Assembly (NCBI RefSeq): GCF_013449735.1
Contig: NZ_JACBNY010000003.1
Location: forward strand, 113,861 to 177,860
Reading direction: 5' to 3'
Source of the DNA: Pseudolactococcus laudensis
Lineage (GTDB): Bacteria > Bacillota > Bacilli > Lactobacillales > Streptococcaceae
DNA: 64,000 nucleotides
The notes beneath the pieces are model-generated. The model saw nothing but the letters and a program-made list of their open reading frames with translations. It had not been told where the DNA came from and searched no databases. Both the position numbers and the translations under genes were made by a program. Of the stretch, positions 42,725-54,233 are shown piece after piece (position 1 is the stretch's first letter; each line of letters begins with the position of its first letter).

Positions 42725-43633
42725 ATGAACAAAAAACAAATCGAATCTTGTTTACTATTAATGTTGACGGCATTTATTTGGGGTATCGCCTTTGTCGCTC
42801 AAAAAGTCGGGACGACCGATGTCGGACCACTGACTTTTAGTGCCAGCCGCTATTTTCTAGGTGGCCTTGCCGTCTTACCCTGCGCCTATTTCTTTGCCGA
42901 CAAAAACATGACTAAGGCCAAACTCAAAACGTCTCTACTGGCAGGCAGTTTTTGCGGTATCCTCCTGTTTATCGCCAGTTTCCTCCAACAAATCGGCATT
43001 CAATATACGACAGTTGGTAAGGCTGGTTTTATCACAACACTTTATATCATCATCATTCCCTTGATTGGTTTAGCCTTCAAGAAAAAGGTCAGCCTGCGCA
43101 TCTGGGTGAGTATTGTCATTGCACTTCTAGGTATGTATTTACTTTGTCTGGCAGGCGGTAACTTTACCGTCCAAACAGGAGATTTCTATGTCTTCTTTTG
43201 TGCCATAGGCTTTGCCTGCCAAATCCTTTTTATAGACTATTATTTACCAAAAGTCGAGCCGATTTACTTCGCCATGACCCAGTTCTTCGTTGCAGCGCTC
43301 ATCTCCCTCATTTTACTGCCCTTTTTTGAACCCCTTGAGTTGTCAGGGATCATCTCAGCCAGAGTCTCAATCCTCTACGCTGGCTTAATTTCAGCAGGCA
43401 TTGGCTACACCTTGCAAATCATCGCCCAAAAGCACGTCAAACCCGTCGTAGCGTCCATGATTATGAGCCTAGAAGCCGTCTTTTCACTTCTCGCAGGCTT
43501 TATCATCCTAGGCGATCGCTTATCTAGTCGGGAACTCATCGGCTGTGCGCTCGTCTTTACCGCCATTATCTTAGCTCAATTGCCGACCAAGTCGGCCAAT
43601 GCCAAGGCAGATATCATGCCAGAAATACTTTAA
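42725..43633 (+). CDS. EamA/DMT-family transporter
   Basis: The 302-residue carrier has ten helices arranged as two EamA halves. The first half begins LLLMLTAFIWGIAFVAQKVG, the second contains GLISAGIGYTLQIIAQKHVKPVVASMIMSLEAVFSLLAGFIILGD. Such DMT carriers usually export amino acids, nucleosides or other metabolites. The gene follows the ArAE gene by five bases and is GC-richer in its second half. The substrate is unknown. Confidence 0.88.
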   Translation: MNKKQIESCLLLMLTAFIWGIAFVAQKVGTTDVGPLTFSASRYFLGGLAVLPCAYFFADKNMTKAKLKTSLLAGSFCGILLFIASFLQQIGIQYTTVGKAGFITTLYIIIIPLIGLAFKKKVSLRIWVSIVIALLGMYLLCLAGGNFTVQTGDFYVFFCAIGFACQILFIDYYLPKVEPIYFAMTQFFVAALISLILLPFFEPLELSGIISARVSILYAGLISAGIGYTLQIIAQKHVKPVVASMIMSLEAVFSLLAGFIILGDRLSSRELIGCALVFTAIILAQLPTKSANAKADIMPEIL

Positions 43634-43645
43634 AATCAAGACAAG

Positions 43646-43699
43646 AAAAAAATCCTCTATCTCAATTACTGCGACAGTAGACTGAGATAGGGGATTTTT
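43646..43699. terminator. Bidirectional terminator between eamA and queA
   Basis: AAAAAAATCCTCTATCTCA pairs with TGAGATAGGGGATTTTT (G-U pairs), with an inner stem TACTG/CAGTA. It serves both converging genes. Confidence 0.85.
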
Positions 43700-43720
43700 A
43701 TCATAGGTGTCAAAACTGCC

Positions 43721-44752
43721 TTATTTGACAAACATAGCGTCACCAAAGCTAAAGAAGCGATAATGTTCATCAATGGCGTGTTGATAAGCGTCTAAGACAA
43801 ATTCACGGCCAGCAAAAGCAGAAACAAGCATGACTAAGGTAGACTTAGGCAAGTGGAAGTTGGTTGAAAAGGCATCAACGACTTGGAATTTGTAGCCTGG
43901 CTTAATGAAGATATTCGTCCAGTCGCTATCGGCTTGGACTTTGCCACCGAATTTTTGGGCAACGGATTCAAGTGTTCGAATTGATGTTGTTCCAACGGCA
44001 ATCACACGTTTACCAGCAGCTTTTGTGGCATTAATAACATCAGCAGTTTCTTCAGGTAGGATATAAAACTCACTGTGCATATCATGTTCTTCAATGTTGT
44101 CAACACTGACAGGACGGAAAGTACCGAGACCAACATGCAAGGTCACCCAAGCGATGTTCACACCTTTTGTCTTAATCTGAGCCAAGAGTTCATCTGTAAA
44201 ATGAAGGCCAGCCGTTGGTGCAGCTGCAGAACCATTTTCTTTAGCATAAACGGTCTGGTAACGGCCTTGATCCTTGAGTTTTTCATGGATATAAGGTGGC
44301 AGCGGCATTTCGCCTAGACTTTCTAGGACTTCTAGAAAGATGCCATCGTAGTTAAAAGTGACAATGCGACCACCGTGGTCTAGGGTATCGTCAATAACCG
44401 TTGCTGTCAATCGACCATCACCAAATGAAATCACAGTCCCATTTTTTAACTTCTTAGCGGGTTTGGCGAGCACTTCCCAGGTATCGGCCACTGTATTTTT
44501 CAGGAGCAGGAGTTCAATATGGCCGCCTGTATCGGCTTTCTGTCCATGGAGGCGGGCGGGAAGCACGCGTGTATTATTCAGCACCAGTGTATCACCAGTC
44601 TCTAGCTCATCGATGATGTCATAAAAGTGTTTATCTGCCATCGTATGCGTCGCCTTGTCAATGACGAGCAAGCGACTTTCAGAGCGTTTTTCAAGCGGTG
44701 TTTGGGCAATCAGTTCTTCGGGTAAGTCGAAATTAAAATCTTCTATATTCAT
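43721..44752 (-). CDS. queA: tRNA preQ1(34) S-adenosylmethionine ribosyltransferase-isomerase
   Basis: The 343-residue enzyme transfers and isomerises the ribose of S-adenosylmethionine onto preQ1 in tRNA to make epoxyqueuosine. Motifs are [48 protein letters not shown] and VGLGTFRPV with the C-terminal [19 protein letters not shown]. The length fits the family. It is divergent from nagB with 108 bases between and convergent with the EamA gene. Confidence 0.96.
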   Translation of the reverse strand: MNIEDFNFDLPEELIAQTPLEKRSESRLLVIDKATHTMADKHFYDIIDELETGDTLVLNNTRVLPARLHGQKADTGGHIELLLLKNTVADTWEVLAKPAKKLKNGTVISFGDGRLTATVIDDTLDHGGRIVTFNYDGIFLEVLESLGEMPLPPYIHEKLKDQGRYQTVYAKENGSAAAPTAGLHFTDELLAQIKTKGVNIAWVTLHVGLGTFRPVSVDNIEEHDMHSEFYILPEETADVINATKAAGKRVIAVGTTSIRTLESVAQKFGGKVQADSDWTNIFIKPGYKFQVVDAFSTNFHLPKSTLVMLVSAFAGREFVLDAYQHAIDEHYRFFSFGDAMFVK

Positions 44753-44786
44753 AAAATAAATTATATCACTTTTAAGATGTAAATGC

Positions 44787-44815
44787 TTGACAAATTAACC
44801 CAATAGCGTTATAAT
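44787..44815 (+). promoter_or_regulatory. Consensus nagB promoter
   Basis: TTGACA (44787-44792), a 17-base spacer and TATAAT (44810-44815) is a perfect consensus promoter, so expression must depend on a repressor. Confidence 0.85.
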
Positions 44816-44829
44816 TGGTCTATACCAAT
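44814..44829. promoter_or_regulatory. NagR-type operator at nagB
   Basis: ATTGGTCTATACCAAT overlaps the -10 and the start site. It fits the dre sites of NagR/YvoA and is almost identical to the site at mupG (1567-1584). Confidence 0.75.
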
Positions 44830-44860
44830 AATTTGAAATGCTTGGCATAAAGGAGAGACC

Positions 44861-45565
44861 ATGAAAATCATTAAAGTTAAAGATCAACTCGAAGGGGCTA
44901 AAGTCGGCCTTGACATCTTGAAAGAACAAATCGCAGCTGGCGCAAAAACATTTGGCTTGGCAACAGGTTCAACACCCGTTGAATTCTACAACCAAATCAT
45001 CAACAGTGACATTGATTTTTCAGATAAAACTTCTATCAACCTTGATGAGTATGTCGGCCTTGACGGTTCTGATGAACAATCTTACCGTTACTTTATGAGC
45101 CAACATTTATTCAATGAAAAACCATTTAAAGAAAACTTCTTACCTGATGGTAAAGCAGCAGATTTAGAAGCTGAAACAAAACACTATGATGCTATTATCG
45201 AAGCACATCCAATTGATTTCCAAATTTTGGGTATCGGTCACAATGGTCACATCGGATTCAACGAACCTGGTACACCATTTGATACAACAACACACGTGGT
45301 AGACTTGACTGAAAGCACAATCAAAGCCAACGCACGTTACTTCGAGTGTGAAGCTGATGTGCCTAAAAAAGCAGTATCTATGGGTATCGCAAGCATCATG
45401 AAATCTAAAACAATTGTTCTCATGGCTTGGGGCGAAGGCAAATCTGAGGCTATTCAAGCAATGGTTGAAGGTGAAGTGACTGAAAGCATGCCAGCATCAA
45501 TCCTTCAAAAACATGATGATGTTATCGTGATTGTGGACGAAGAAGCTGCTAAGTTATTGAAATAA
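44861..45565 (+). CDS. nagB: Glucosamine-6-phosphate deaminase
   Basis: The 234-residue enzyme converts glucosamine-6-phosphate to fructose-6-phosphate and ammonia, the last step of GlcNAc use. Motifs are [56 protein letters not shown] and the C-terminal [22 protein letters not shown]. It is the short form without an allosteric tail. AAAGGAGAG precedes the ATG. Codon use looks like that of a highly expressed gene. nagA is not adjacent. Confidence 0.96.
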   Translation: MKIIKVKDQLEGAKVGLDILKEQIAAGAKTFGLATGSTPVEFYNQIINSDIDFSDKTSINLDEYVGLDGSDEQSYRYFMSQHLFNEKPFKENFLPDGKAADLEAETKHYDAIIEAHPIDFQILGIGHNGHIGFNEPGTPFDTTTHVVDLTESTIKANARYFECEADVPKKAVSMGIASIMKSKTIVLMAWGEGKSEAIQAMVEGEVTESMPASILQKHDDVIVIVDEEAAKLLK

Positions 45566-45609
45566 CAGTTGATTGAAAGAGGCTGTGATAAACGTCCTCA
45601 GACACCAAA

Positions 45610-45649
45610 AGAGACAAGTAAACGGTCAGGTTTACTTGCCTCTTTTTTT
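45610..45649 (+). terminator. nagB terminator
   Basis: AGAGACAAGTAAAC pairs with GTTTACTTGCCTCT (one mismatch), followed by a T-run. Confidence 0.8.
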
Positions 45650-45669
45650 ATATTATTCGCCGAAGTAAT

Positions 45670-45811
45670 ATGAGTTTCGCACAAAAACAACTTATTTTTA
45701 CCGATTTCGTATTGTTTTGCCAAAAGAATACCGATTTCGCACAAAAATGGTAATTTTCTTACCGATTTCGCATTGTTTTGCCAAAAGAATACCAATTTCG
45801 TATTATGTCAG
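45670..45811. repeat. Array of 30-bp units in two alternating types
   Basis: The core TTTCG(C/T)A recurs with unit starts at 45670, 45700, 45730, 45761 and 45791, spacing 30, 30, 31, 30. Units at 45700 and 45761 share TATTG/CATTG plus TTTTGCCAAAAGAAT; units at 45670 and 45730 share CACAAAAA. The 42-base block 45698-45739 recurs at 45759-45800 with two changes. The 347-base gap 45566-45912 has no gene: only the nagB terminator, this array and the glnPQ terminator. Confidence 0.65.
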
Positions 45812-45854
45812 TGAATAACAATGTTGTTTTACAATTTTGCGGAAGATGACACTA

Positions 45855-45907
45855 AAATAGGCTATGAACGATTTCTATTAACGTTAGAATTCATTCATAG
45901 CCTATTT
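45855..45907 (-). terminator. glnPQ terminator
   Basis: AAATAGGCTATGAA pairs perfectly with TTCATAGCCTATTT around 25 bases. It lies just after the glnQ stop. Confidence 0.7.
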
Positions 45908-45912
45908 ATTAA

Positions 45913-46653
45913 TTAAACATTCAAAACTTTATTCAAAAAGTCTTTCAAGCGTGGATGTTGCGGATTTTCAAAGACTTGATCAGGTGTGCTGTCTTCCAAG
46001 ATTTCACCGCCATCTGTGAAGATAACTCGGTTTGCCACCTTACGTGCAAAGCCCATTTCATGTGTTACGATGAGCATGGTCATACCTTCTTTAGCAAGTT
46101 CTTGCATAACTTCAAGGACATCACCAACCATTTCTGGGTCAAGTGCTGAGGTTGGCTCATCAAAGAGCATAAGATCTGGATCCATAGCAAGTGCGCGTGC
46201 AATTGCCACACGTTGTTTCTGACCACCAGATAAGCTCTCAGGCATGGCATCAGCTTTATCAGAAAGACCAACTTTTTTAAGCAAATCAAGGGCTTTTGTA
46301 TGCGCCTCATCTTTGCTCAATTTCTTGAGCTCAAGTGGTGCATAAGTAATATTTTCAAGTACCGTCATGTTTGGGAAGAGGTTGAATTGTTGGAACACCA
46401 TACCGACTTCTTGACGGACTTGATTAAGATTTGTTTTTTTATTTGTCAAATCATAGCCATCTACAATAACAGTGCCAGATGTAATTTCTTCTAACCCGTT
46501 CAATGTTCTCAGGAAAGTTGACTTACCAGAACCAGAAGGACCGATGATACAAACAACATCGCCTTCATTAAATCGCGTCGTGATACCTTTTAAGACTTCA
46601 TTACTGCCAAATGATTTATGCAAATCAGTGATATCAATTTTCAATTTTGCCAT
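45913..46653 (-). CDS. glnQ: Glutamine ABC transporter ATPase GlnQ
   Basis: The 246-residue ATPase has Walker [11 protein letters not shown]-loop [17 protein letters not shown], signature [34 protein letters not shown] and the H-loop [19 protein letters not shown]. It starts inside the stop codon of glnP (TAATG), so translation is coupled. With GlnP it forms the main glutamine importer of lactococci. Confidence 0.95.
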   Translation of the reverse strand: MAKLKIDITDLHKSFGSNEVLKGITTRFNEGDVVCIIGPSGSGKSTFLRTLNGLEEITSGTVIVDGYDLTNKKTNLNQVRQEVGMVFQQFNLFPNMTVLENITYAPLELKKLSKDEAHTKALDLLKKVGLSDKADAMPESLSGGQKQRVAIARALAMDPDLMLFDEPTSALDPEMVGDVLEVMQELAKEGMTMLIVTHEMGFARKVANRVIFTDGGEILEDSTPDQVFENPQHPRLKDFLNKVLNV

Positions 46654-48788
46654 TATTTCATATTCCTTTCAAGTCGACGTGCAAAGATGGTTAAAGATAG
46701 AATAACGACGAGATAGATCAATGCAATCAAACCGTAAACTTTAAATGATTGGAAGTTACGGGCAACGATGATTTTACCAGTTTGAAGTAATTCAATCAAA
46801 CCAATAGCTGAGATAATCGTTGTATCTTTCAGCGAGATGATGAATTGGTTAACCAAACTAGGAATAGTAATCTTAACTGCTTGTGGGAGAATGACGCGGC
46901 GCATCGTTTTAACATATGAAATACCAAGCGAACGTGAGGCCTCCATCTGACCAATAGGAACAGAATTAACACCACCACGGACGATTTCAGCAATATAAGC
47001 TGAGGCATTTAACGTGAGCGCAATGACACCCGCCACATAATCATTAAGTGGACTAGAATGTCCAGTAATCGATTCAATTAAGTTTGGTACACCGTAGAAG
47101 ATAAAGATAGCAAGTACCATAAGCGGTACACCACGAACAAGATCGACATAGACTCTTGTAAACCCTTTTAAGAATTTACTTGGTGAAACGCTAAAGAGAC
47201 CGAAAATAACACCAATGATCAAGGCTAGAACAAAGGAAACAATAGTTAACGAAAGTGTATAACCAAGCCCTTTGGCTAATTGTTGCCAGTTGTTTTTAAT
47301 AATACCGATCATAGTAGATTCATCAACTTTATTGTCATCAGAATCTGTGTTACCCATATACTTTTCGATGATTGTGTCATATTCACCGTTGGCTTTGAGT
47401 TTAGCGAGGCCAGCATTAAACATGGCAAGCAATTCAGGATTTGTCCCTTTTTTAACAGCAAAACCGTATTCCCCGATTTTTTCAGGTTCAAGAGGTGTTG
47501 CAAACTTCTTACCTTGTAAAATTGCATATTTAACGACAGGTTCATCGTCCATAAAGGCATCAATAGAGCCAGTATTTAAACTTTCATACATGGTATCAGC
47601 AGCATCGAAAACTTTAAGCTTATAACCGTACTTATCTTTATTTTTATCTAAAAAGGTTTGTGAGGCTGTTCCGTTTTTGACACCGACTGTTTTACCTTTC
47701 AAATCTTTGTAAGATTTGATGTCAGTAGTCGTACTTTTAACAGCAATGGTTGCATTAGCAGTAAAATAAGGATCAGAGAAGTCAAAAACTTTTTTACGTT
47801 CATCGGTAATTGACATGCCAGCAATCATGCCATCAGCATGACCAGATTGTGTTTGGTCAACTGCAGTTTGAAAACCGACGAAGTCCATGGTGATATTGAA
47901 TTTTTGATTTTTGGCAATTGCCTTCATTAAATCAACATCAATCCCAACATAATTTTTTGAAGAGTTTTGGAATTCAAAAGGTGCAAAAAGAGAATCTGAA
48001 ACAATGCGATAATCTGATTTAACTGGTTGAATATCGGATTCATTATCAGTAGCGATATATTTATTGAGGATAGCATCGTAGCCACCATTCGCTCTGAGTT
48101 CTTTCAAGGCTTTATTAAAGCCAGTAATCAAATCAGCATGCGTGCCTTTTTTGACAGCAAAACCGTAGTCCCCGATTTTTTCACCAGACATATTGATTTC
48201 AAAATCTTGTCCTTGATTAATGGCGTATTTGAGTACAGGCTCATCGTCCATAATGGCATCAACAGCACCAACTTTTAAGCTTTCATATAACTGAGAGCCT
48301 TCATCATAAGTTTTAATCGTATAGCCGTATTTAGCTTTGTTTTTCGATAGGAAATCTTGTGATGCTGTGCCATTTTTCACGCCAACTGATTTACCTTTCA
48401 GCTGATTATAGGCAGTGATTTTATTGCCCTTTTTAGAAGCAATGACAACTGATGACGCATAATAAGAATCAGAAAAATCGAAAACTTTCTTCCGCTCATC
48501 TGTGATAGACATCCCAGCGATAACACCATCTGTCTGACCTGCGTTCAGCTGATCTAGGGCAGCTTGGAAACCTGGGAAGGATTGGTCAAGTTGCCAACCA
48601 TTCATCTCAGAGATTTTTTGTATCAAGTCAACATCAATTCCGACGTATTTTTTATTTGCATCTTGGAACTCGAAGGGCGCGTAGGTCGAGTCACTGGCTA
48701 TTTTTACCACTTTATCTTCGGCTTTAACAATAGTTGCCGAGAATAAGGTGATGAAAACCGTGAGTAGCATCAATAATTTCTTTTTCAT
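46653..48788 (-). CDS. glnP: Glutamine transporter GlnP: two receptor domains fused to the permease
   Basis: The 711-residue protein has a signal-like N-terminus ([23 protein letters not shown]), then two tandem solute-binding domains (about 27-250 and 255-480). Both repeat the pattern [41 protein letters not shown] and [12 protein letters not shown] or its close variant. The HisM-type permease domain (about 500-711) has [26 protein letters not shown] and the loop [25 protein letters not shown]. This is the architecture of lactococcal GlnP, which imports glutamine, glutamate and asparagine. The length agrees with the known protein, and the two receptor copies are about equally conserved. Confidence 0.95.
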   Translation of the reverse strand: MKKKLLMLLTVFITLFSATIVKAEDKVVKIASDSTYAPFEFQDANKKYVGIDVDLIQKISEMNGWQLDQSFPGFQAALDQLNAGQTDGVIAGMSITDERKKVFDFSDSYYASSVVIASKKGNKITAYNQLKGKSVGVKNGTASQDFLSKNKAKYGYTIKTYDEGSQLYESLKVGAVDAIMDDEPVLKYAINQGQDFEINMSGEKIGDYGFAVKKGTHADLITGFNKALKELRANGGYDAILNKYIATDNESDIQPVKSDYRIVSDSLFAPFEFQNSSKNYVGIDVDLMKAIAKNQKFNITMDFVGFQTAVDQTQSGHADGMIAGMSITDERKKVFDFSDPYFTANATIAVKSTTTDIKSYKDLKGKTVGVKNGTASQTFLDKNKDKYGYKLKVFDAADTMYESLNTGSIDAFMDDEPVVKYAILQGKKFATPLEPEKIGEYGFAVKKGTNPELLAMFNAGLAKLKANGEYDTIIEKYMGNTDSDDNKVDESTMIGIIKNNWQQLAKGLGYTLSLTIVSFVLALIIGVIFGLFSVSPSKFLKGFTRVYVDLVRGVPLMVLAIFIFYGVPNLIESITGHSSPLNDYVAGVIALTLNASAYIAEIVRGGVNSVPIGQMEASRSLGISYVKTMRRVILPQAVKITIPSLVNQFIISLKDTTIISAIGLIELLQTGKIIVARNFQSFKVYGLIALIYLVVILSLTIFARRLERNMK

Positions 48789-48949
48789 GTTTGGTTCCCT
48801 TTCAAAATATTCAAACTATATTCTTTATAATTCTATCATAAAAATGCGAGAAAATAAAGAACCGTTTTTTGATATGTTAGTTTTCCTGACATCTTAATTG
48901 TTATCAAACGTTGATAAGCTTTGCGAATCAGCTGCAACCATTGCACAAA

Positions 48950-48984
48950 GAGAAAACGAAAAGCACCAGTTATATCAGGTGCTT
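48950..48984 (-). terminator. pepQ terminator
   Basis: On the minus strand AAGCACC, a ten-base loop and GGTGCTT are followed by a T-rich stretch. Confidence 0.7.
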
Positions 48985-48993
48985 GACGATCGT

Positions 48994-50082
48994 TTAAAAA
49001 ATTAACAAGTCCTTTGATGTTTGGGTAAAACTTTTAGCGCCAGTTTCTGTTACATAGAGACAATCTTCGATACGCACGCCCACTTGATTCGGGATATAGA
49101 TACCAGGCTCAATTGAGAAACACATCCCCTTTTCAATAGTAATATCTTCGCTACCGCCGATTGAAGGAAATTCATGCACATCCATGCCGATACCGTGTCC
49201 AGTTCGGTGTGTGAAATATTCGCCATAACCAGCTTTAGTGATGACATCGCGCGCCACCTTATCAACCTCAAAAGCCGTCACACCAGGTTTTACAAAGTCA
49301 AAAGCTGCTTGCTGCGCCTCTCGTGTAATCTCATAAATCTTCCGATCAAAATCACTTGGCTGACCGATCGAAATTGTCCGACTCGCATCAGAAGCATAGC
49401 CATTAGACATGACACCTAAGTCAAAAAGCAAGAGTTTATTTTGTTGAATTGTCACAGCCTCTGGCACACCGTGAGGATTAGCCGCACGCGCCCCAGTCAA
49501 GACCATGGTATCAAAACTCATCTCAGAAATGCCCTGACGTTTCATTTCAAACTCAATCTTTGCAACAACATCCATCTCAGTCAGCCCCGATTCAGAGGCC
49601 GCAAACCGAAAACCGATGTCAAAACATCTGTCCGCATATTCGCCCGCGACGATCATTTTTTGGATCTCATCTTCGGATTTGATCAGACGCATCCGGTTGA
49701 TCAATGGTGTCAGGTTATTAAAAGAGATGCCGTCAAAGACGGATTTGAGACCGTCAGACTTACTTAGAATCAGATGATCATACTCGACTGCAATTATTTT
49801 AATTTGGCGTCCCACCAAGTGAGACTTGATTTTAGCCCAAGGATTTTCACTGTCAGCGTAACCGATGACATCAAAATTAACATGAGCCTTAGCTTTTTCA
49901 ACCTCAAGCTCAGGTGTGAACAAAAGCGGTTCGCGATCAGGAAAAATCATCAAACCTAAAATACGTTCGTGAGGATCCATCGCAAAGCCTGTTAAATAGT
50001 TAACAGTCGTTGGATTGGTGATAAAAGTCATATCCCAATTTTCTTTGCCGAGATATGTGGCAATTTCAGTTAGTTTTGTCAT
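48994..50082 (-). CDS. pepQ: Xaa-Pro dipeptidase (prolidase) PepQ
   Basis: With the ATG at 50082 the enzyme is 362 residues, the usual size, and begins [12 protein letters not shown]. The further-upstream ATG at 50133 would add 17 unrelated residues. The pita-bread metallopeptidase domain shows [19 protein letters not shown] (two metal aspartates), [17 protein letters not shown] (histidine) and [21 protein letters not shown] (glutamates). It splits dipeptides ending in proline from casein-type peptides. In lactococci pepQ lies back to back with ccpA; here gdhA is inserted between them. Confidence 0.94.
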   Translation of the reverse strand: MTKLTEIATYLGKENWDMTFITNPTTVNYLTGFAMDPHERILGLMIFPDREPLLFTPELEVEKAKAHVNFDVIGYADSENPWAKIKSHLVGRQIKIIAVEYDHLILSKSDGLKSVFDGISFNNLTPLINRMRLIKSEDEIQKMIVAGEYADRCFDIGFRFAASESGLTEMDVVAKIEFEMKRQGISEMSFDTMVLTGARAANPHGVPEAVTIQQNKLLLFDLGVMSNGYASDASRTISIGQPSDFDRKIYEITREAQQAAFDFVKPGVTAFEVDKVARDVITKAGYGEYFTHRTGHGIGMDVHEFPSIGGSEDITIEKGMCFSIEPGIYIPNQVGVRIEDCLYVTETGAKSFTQTSKDLLIF

Positions 50083-50191
50083 ATCTCTATTTTGCCACTT
50101 TGTGACATAAATTACCATACAAAAATAGGTCATAGTTATCTAATAAAGTTTGAAAATTGGAATAAATAGAATGGTTTTTACGCGAATCATA

Positions 50192-51589
<1,398 letters not shown>

Positions 51590-51612
51590 TCAACAAAGTA
51601 TAATCAATTAAC

Positions 51613-51688
51613 AAACACGCAGTGCAAGTAGGTGTTAGGGTGATTTTGTTTGAATCACGAAGGCACTCTCGCAAAGCGTGTTTTTTTG
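51613..51688 (+). terminator. Large branched terminator of gdhA
   Basis: AAACACGC (51613) pairs with GCGTGTTT (51676) and a T-run follows. Inside, GTGC/GCAC and GTGATT/AATCAC form further helices, so the structure is larger than a simple stem-loop. Confidence 0.65.
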
Positions 51689-51789
51689 TTTTTTTAAGTA
51701 CTAGCACGCACGAATAGTAAGTGATTAGGTGTTAAAGTAGTTATTTTAATTAAAAATTACATTTTTTTGAAAAAAAGGTGCAAAAGTTC

Positions 51790-51818
51790 TTGAAAACCTT
51801 TTCATAAAGTGATAAAAT
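51790..51818 (+). promoter_or_regulatory. ccpA promoter with overlapping cre
   Basis: TTGAAA (51790-51795), a 17-base spacer and TAAAAT (51813-51818). TGAAAACCTTTTCA (51791-51804) fits the cre consensus except one base and covers the -35, which suggests autoregulation. Confidence 0.65.
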
Positions 51819-51887
51819 ATATAGGAATGAAATGAAAATATTATTTTCATGAAAAAAGACACAACACAAAATAAGGAGTATGTCATA

Positions 51888-52886
51888 ATGGAAAGCGAAA
51901 CAATTACAATATACGATGTCGCGCGTGAGGCAGGAGTCTCGATGGCAACAGTCAGCCGCGTTGTTAACGGCAATCAGAATGTGAAAGAAACTACACGTCG
52001 TAAGGTTTTAGACGTTATCGAACGTCTGGACTATCGCCCAAATGCAGTGGCTCGTGGTCTAGCCTCTAAAAAAACAACAACGGTTGGTGTGGTGATACCC
52101 GACATTGCCAACAGTTATTTTGCGAGCTTGGCGCGTGGTATTGATGATATTGCGACCATGTATAAGTATAATATCGTCATTGCGAATTCAGATGGTGATG
52201 ATGGTAAGGAAATTAATGTTGTTAATACGTTGCTTGCCAAGCAGGTTGATGGTCTTGTTTTCCTAGCGCATAACTTATCTGATAAAATTCGTGCTGAATT
52301 TTCGCGTACGCGTACGCCAATCGTTTTGGCTGGAGCTGTTGACCCAGAAGACCAAATTCCGTCTGTTAATATCGACTATACGGTTGCGACTAAGGAAGTG
52401 ACCTTGGAGCTTGCGAAAAACAATCAAAAAATTGCGCTCGTTGCGGGTCCGATGGTCAATGCGATTAATGGTAAGGAACGTTTGCTCGGCTACCAAGAGG
52501 CTTTAGCTGAATCTGGTTTGACTTTCTCTGAAGGTCTAGTGTTTGAGACAACTTATAGCTATCCTGCTGGGTTGAAATTGGCAGAACGGGTGAAGGCATC
52601 AGGCGCGACTGCAGCTGTTGTAACGGATGATGAGGTAGCCGTTGGCTTGTTGAATGGTTTGGTTAACAGTGGTGTTAAAGTACCAGAAGAGTTTGAAATC
52701 ATCACGGCTAATAATTCAGTTATCACGGAATTCACACGTCCAACGCTTTCTTCTATTGAACAACCTTTATATGATTTAGGTGCTGTATCAATGCGTCTTT
52801 TGACAAAAATGATGAACAAAGAAGAAGTGGAAGGTAAGCGCGTGATTTTACCACATGGTTTTGTGAAACGTGGTTCAAGTAAATAA
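51888..52886 (+). CDS. ccpA: Catabolite control protein A
   Basis: The start at 51888 has AAGGAG upstream and gives the usual 332-residue LacI/GalR-family regulator. The N-terminal helix-turn-helix is TITIYDVAREAGVSMATVSRVVNGNQNVKETTRRKVLDVIERLDYRPNAVARGLA and the core is a sugar-binding-protein fold. CcpA bound to serine-phosphorylated HPr controls carbon metabolism through cre sites. Several CcpA contact regions for HPr (around residue 296 onward) are present as far as can be judged. Cre-like sites are visible in this window at its own promoter, at mupG and at the next gene. Confidence 0.94.
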   Translation: MESETITIYDVAREAGVSMATVSRVVNGNQNVKETTRRKVLDVIERLDYRPNAVARGLASKKTTTVGVVIPDIANSYFASLARGIDDIATMYKYNIVIANSDGDDGKEINVVNTLLAKQVDGLVFLAHNLSDKIRAEFSRTRTPIVLAGAVDPEDQIPSVNIDYTVATKEVTLELAKNNQKIALVAGPMVNAINGKERLLGYQEALAESGLTFSEGLVFETTYSYPAGLKLAERVKASGATAAVVTDDEVAVGLLNGLVNSGVKVPEEFEIITANNSVITEFTRPTLSSIEQPLYDLGAVSMRLLTKMMNKEEVEGKRVILPHGFVKRGSSK

Positions 52887-52895
52887 AGCAACATT

Positions 52896-52926
52896 AAAAA
52901 TGTAGATTAAGGTCTATATTTTTTTG
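52896..52926 (+). terminator. ccpA terminator
   Basis: AAAAATGTAGA pairs with TCTATATTTTT (one G-U pair), followed by more T. Confidence 0.7.
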
Positions 52927-52973
52927 TTTTCTGTTAGCATACTAAAAATTGAAAGAAAAATTAAGGCGACTCA

Positions 52974-52997
52974 TGTTATAATAGTGGAAAGCGCTTT
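52974..52997 (+). promoter_or_regulatory. MFS gene promoter with cre-like palindrome
   Basis: The extended -10 TGTTATAAT ends at 52982. AAAGCGCTTT (52988-52997) is a perfect palindrome at the predicted start, with the core of a cre site but three mismatches in the full consensus. Confidence 0.4.
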
Positions 52998-53037
52998 ATT
53001 ACGTTTCTTAATTTGCCATAGATTAACAGAGGTTACC

Positions 53038-54201
53038 ATGTCTAAAAAAGTCACACTTTCGACACTCGTCGTTTTAAATTTTATCATCTACATTTCCCTA
53101 GGTTTACCGGATTCTATACTTGGGAGTGCTTGGCCAAGTATGCGCCAGAGTTATGAGATGGGAGCCAGTCAAGTCAGCTACTTGACAACAATTATGCTGT
53201 TGTTTTCGTTTTTCTCTAGCATGCTTTACACTAAAATTGCCAAGTATTTAACAGTTGCGCAAGTTATCTTGACCAGTATGCTTTGTGTGATCATTGGTTT
53301 AATATTAATGATTATAACGTCAAATCCGATTGTTCTTTTTCTTGCCACACCTTTTATGGGTATCGGCCAAGGTGCAATCGATGTGACGGTCAATCACTTT
53401 GCGGCCAAACACTTACCTAGCTCTCTCATGAGTCTCCTCCATGGTTTTTATGGCGTAGGTGTCAGCATGAGTGCTGCCATTCTTACCTTCTTCTTGTCCA
53501 CTTTTTCAAGTTGGCGTTTTGCGATTGGTGCTATTGCCTTGCTTGAAATTCTGATTTTACTATTGATTTTTGTTTATCGCCGTCATTTCGCCGAAAGAGA
53601 CGATAGCCAGGAGAGCACCTCACACAAAACTAACGCAGAAACGAATCAAAAATTTAAACTCAGCTATTTGATTAATCCTATTTTTTACTTCTTTTATGCC
53701 ATAGAAGCAGTCATGGGAATTTTCCTAGCGACCTACTATGTCGAAAATTTCCAAGTCAATAATGCTCAGGCAGCATTTTTCACCACACTATTTTGGCTAG
53801 GCTTAATGGTCGGCCGATTCGTTACAGGTGCCCTAACGCGCTTTATGCAGGATAAAACAATTATCTACAGCCACTTAGGGTTGTTATTACTGATGAGCAT
53901 TACTCTCTTTCTACCACCAGGTCTTTATACAATGGGGACAGTTTTCTTGTTAGGATTGGCGATGTCGCCACTTTATCCATTGATGATGATGTTACCCAAT
54001 CAAATGTATCCTGAGCTAATAGCTCAAAGGGTTATCTCTTATAATGTCGGATTTTGTATGCTAGGGATACTCGTTTTTCCACTGTTATTTAGCGCCTTAT
54101 TTAAGATTTTGAGTTTTAGTATTTTTCCTACCCTAATCCTGATGTTAACAGTAATTTTATCAGTTTTAGTCGTCTTAATTTTTAAACAAGTGAAAAAATA
54201 G
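53038..54201 (+). CDS. Major facilitator superfamily transporter
   Basis: The ATG at 53038 (AGAGGTT upstream) gives 387 residues with 12 helices in two sets of six and a polar central loop (about 185-205, with ESTSHKTNAETNQ). The motif GMGIGQGAIDVTVNHFAAKH-like stretch near 125-145 and the GLPDSILGSAWPSMR opening recall sugar-type MFS carriers (FucP/YfkF-like). The substrate is unknown. It lies downstream of ccpA with its own promoter, and a cre-like palindrome hints at catabolite control. Confidence 0.82.
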   Translation: MSKKVTLSTLVVLNFIIYISLGLPDSILGSAWPSMRQSYEMGASQVSYLTTIMLLFSFFSSMLYTKIAKYLTVAQVILTSMLCVIIGLILMIITSNPIVLFLATPFMGIGQGAIDVTVNHFAAKHLPSSLMSLLHGFYGVGVSMSAAILTFFLSTFSSWRFAIGAIALLEILILLLIFVYRRHFAERDDSQESTSHKTNAETNQKFKLSYLINPIFYFFYAIEAVMGIFLATYYVENFQVNNAQAAFFTTLFWLGLMVGRFVTGALTRFMQDKTIIYSHLGLLLLMSITLFLPPGLYTMGTVFLLGLAMSPLYPLMMMLPNQMYPELIAQRVISYNVGFCMLGILVFPLLFSALFKILSFSIFPTLILMLTVILSVLVVLIFKQVKK

Positions 54202-54222
54202 CAAGTTAAAGCTATTTTTTTT
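54193..54222 (+). terminator. Terminator of the MFS gene
   Basis: AAAAAATAGC, an eight-base loop and GCTATTTTTTTT. Confidence 0.8.
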
Positions 54223-54233
54223 GATAATCTATT

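Noticed and set aside
44358..44624. Plus-strand frame opposite queA
   Set aside because: It is the antisense shadow of a highly conserved gene, with no start signals.
45598..45795. A minus-strand open frame over the repeat array
   Set aside because: Its product is just the translated 30-base repeats, without a ribosome site; the repeat explains the openness because its period is divisible by three.
45670..45811. Possible CRISPR array (about 30-base spacing)
   Set aside because: The repeated part is only about 10 bases and the supposed spacers repeat in alternating order, there are no cas genes and no leader.
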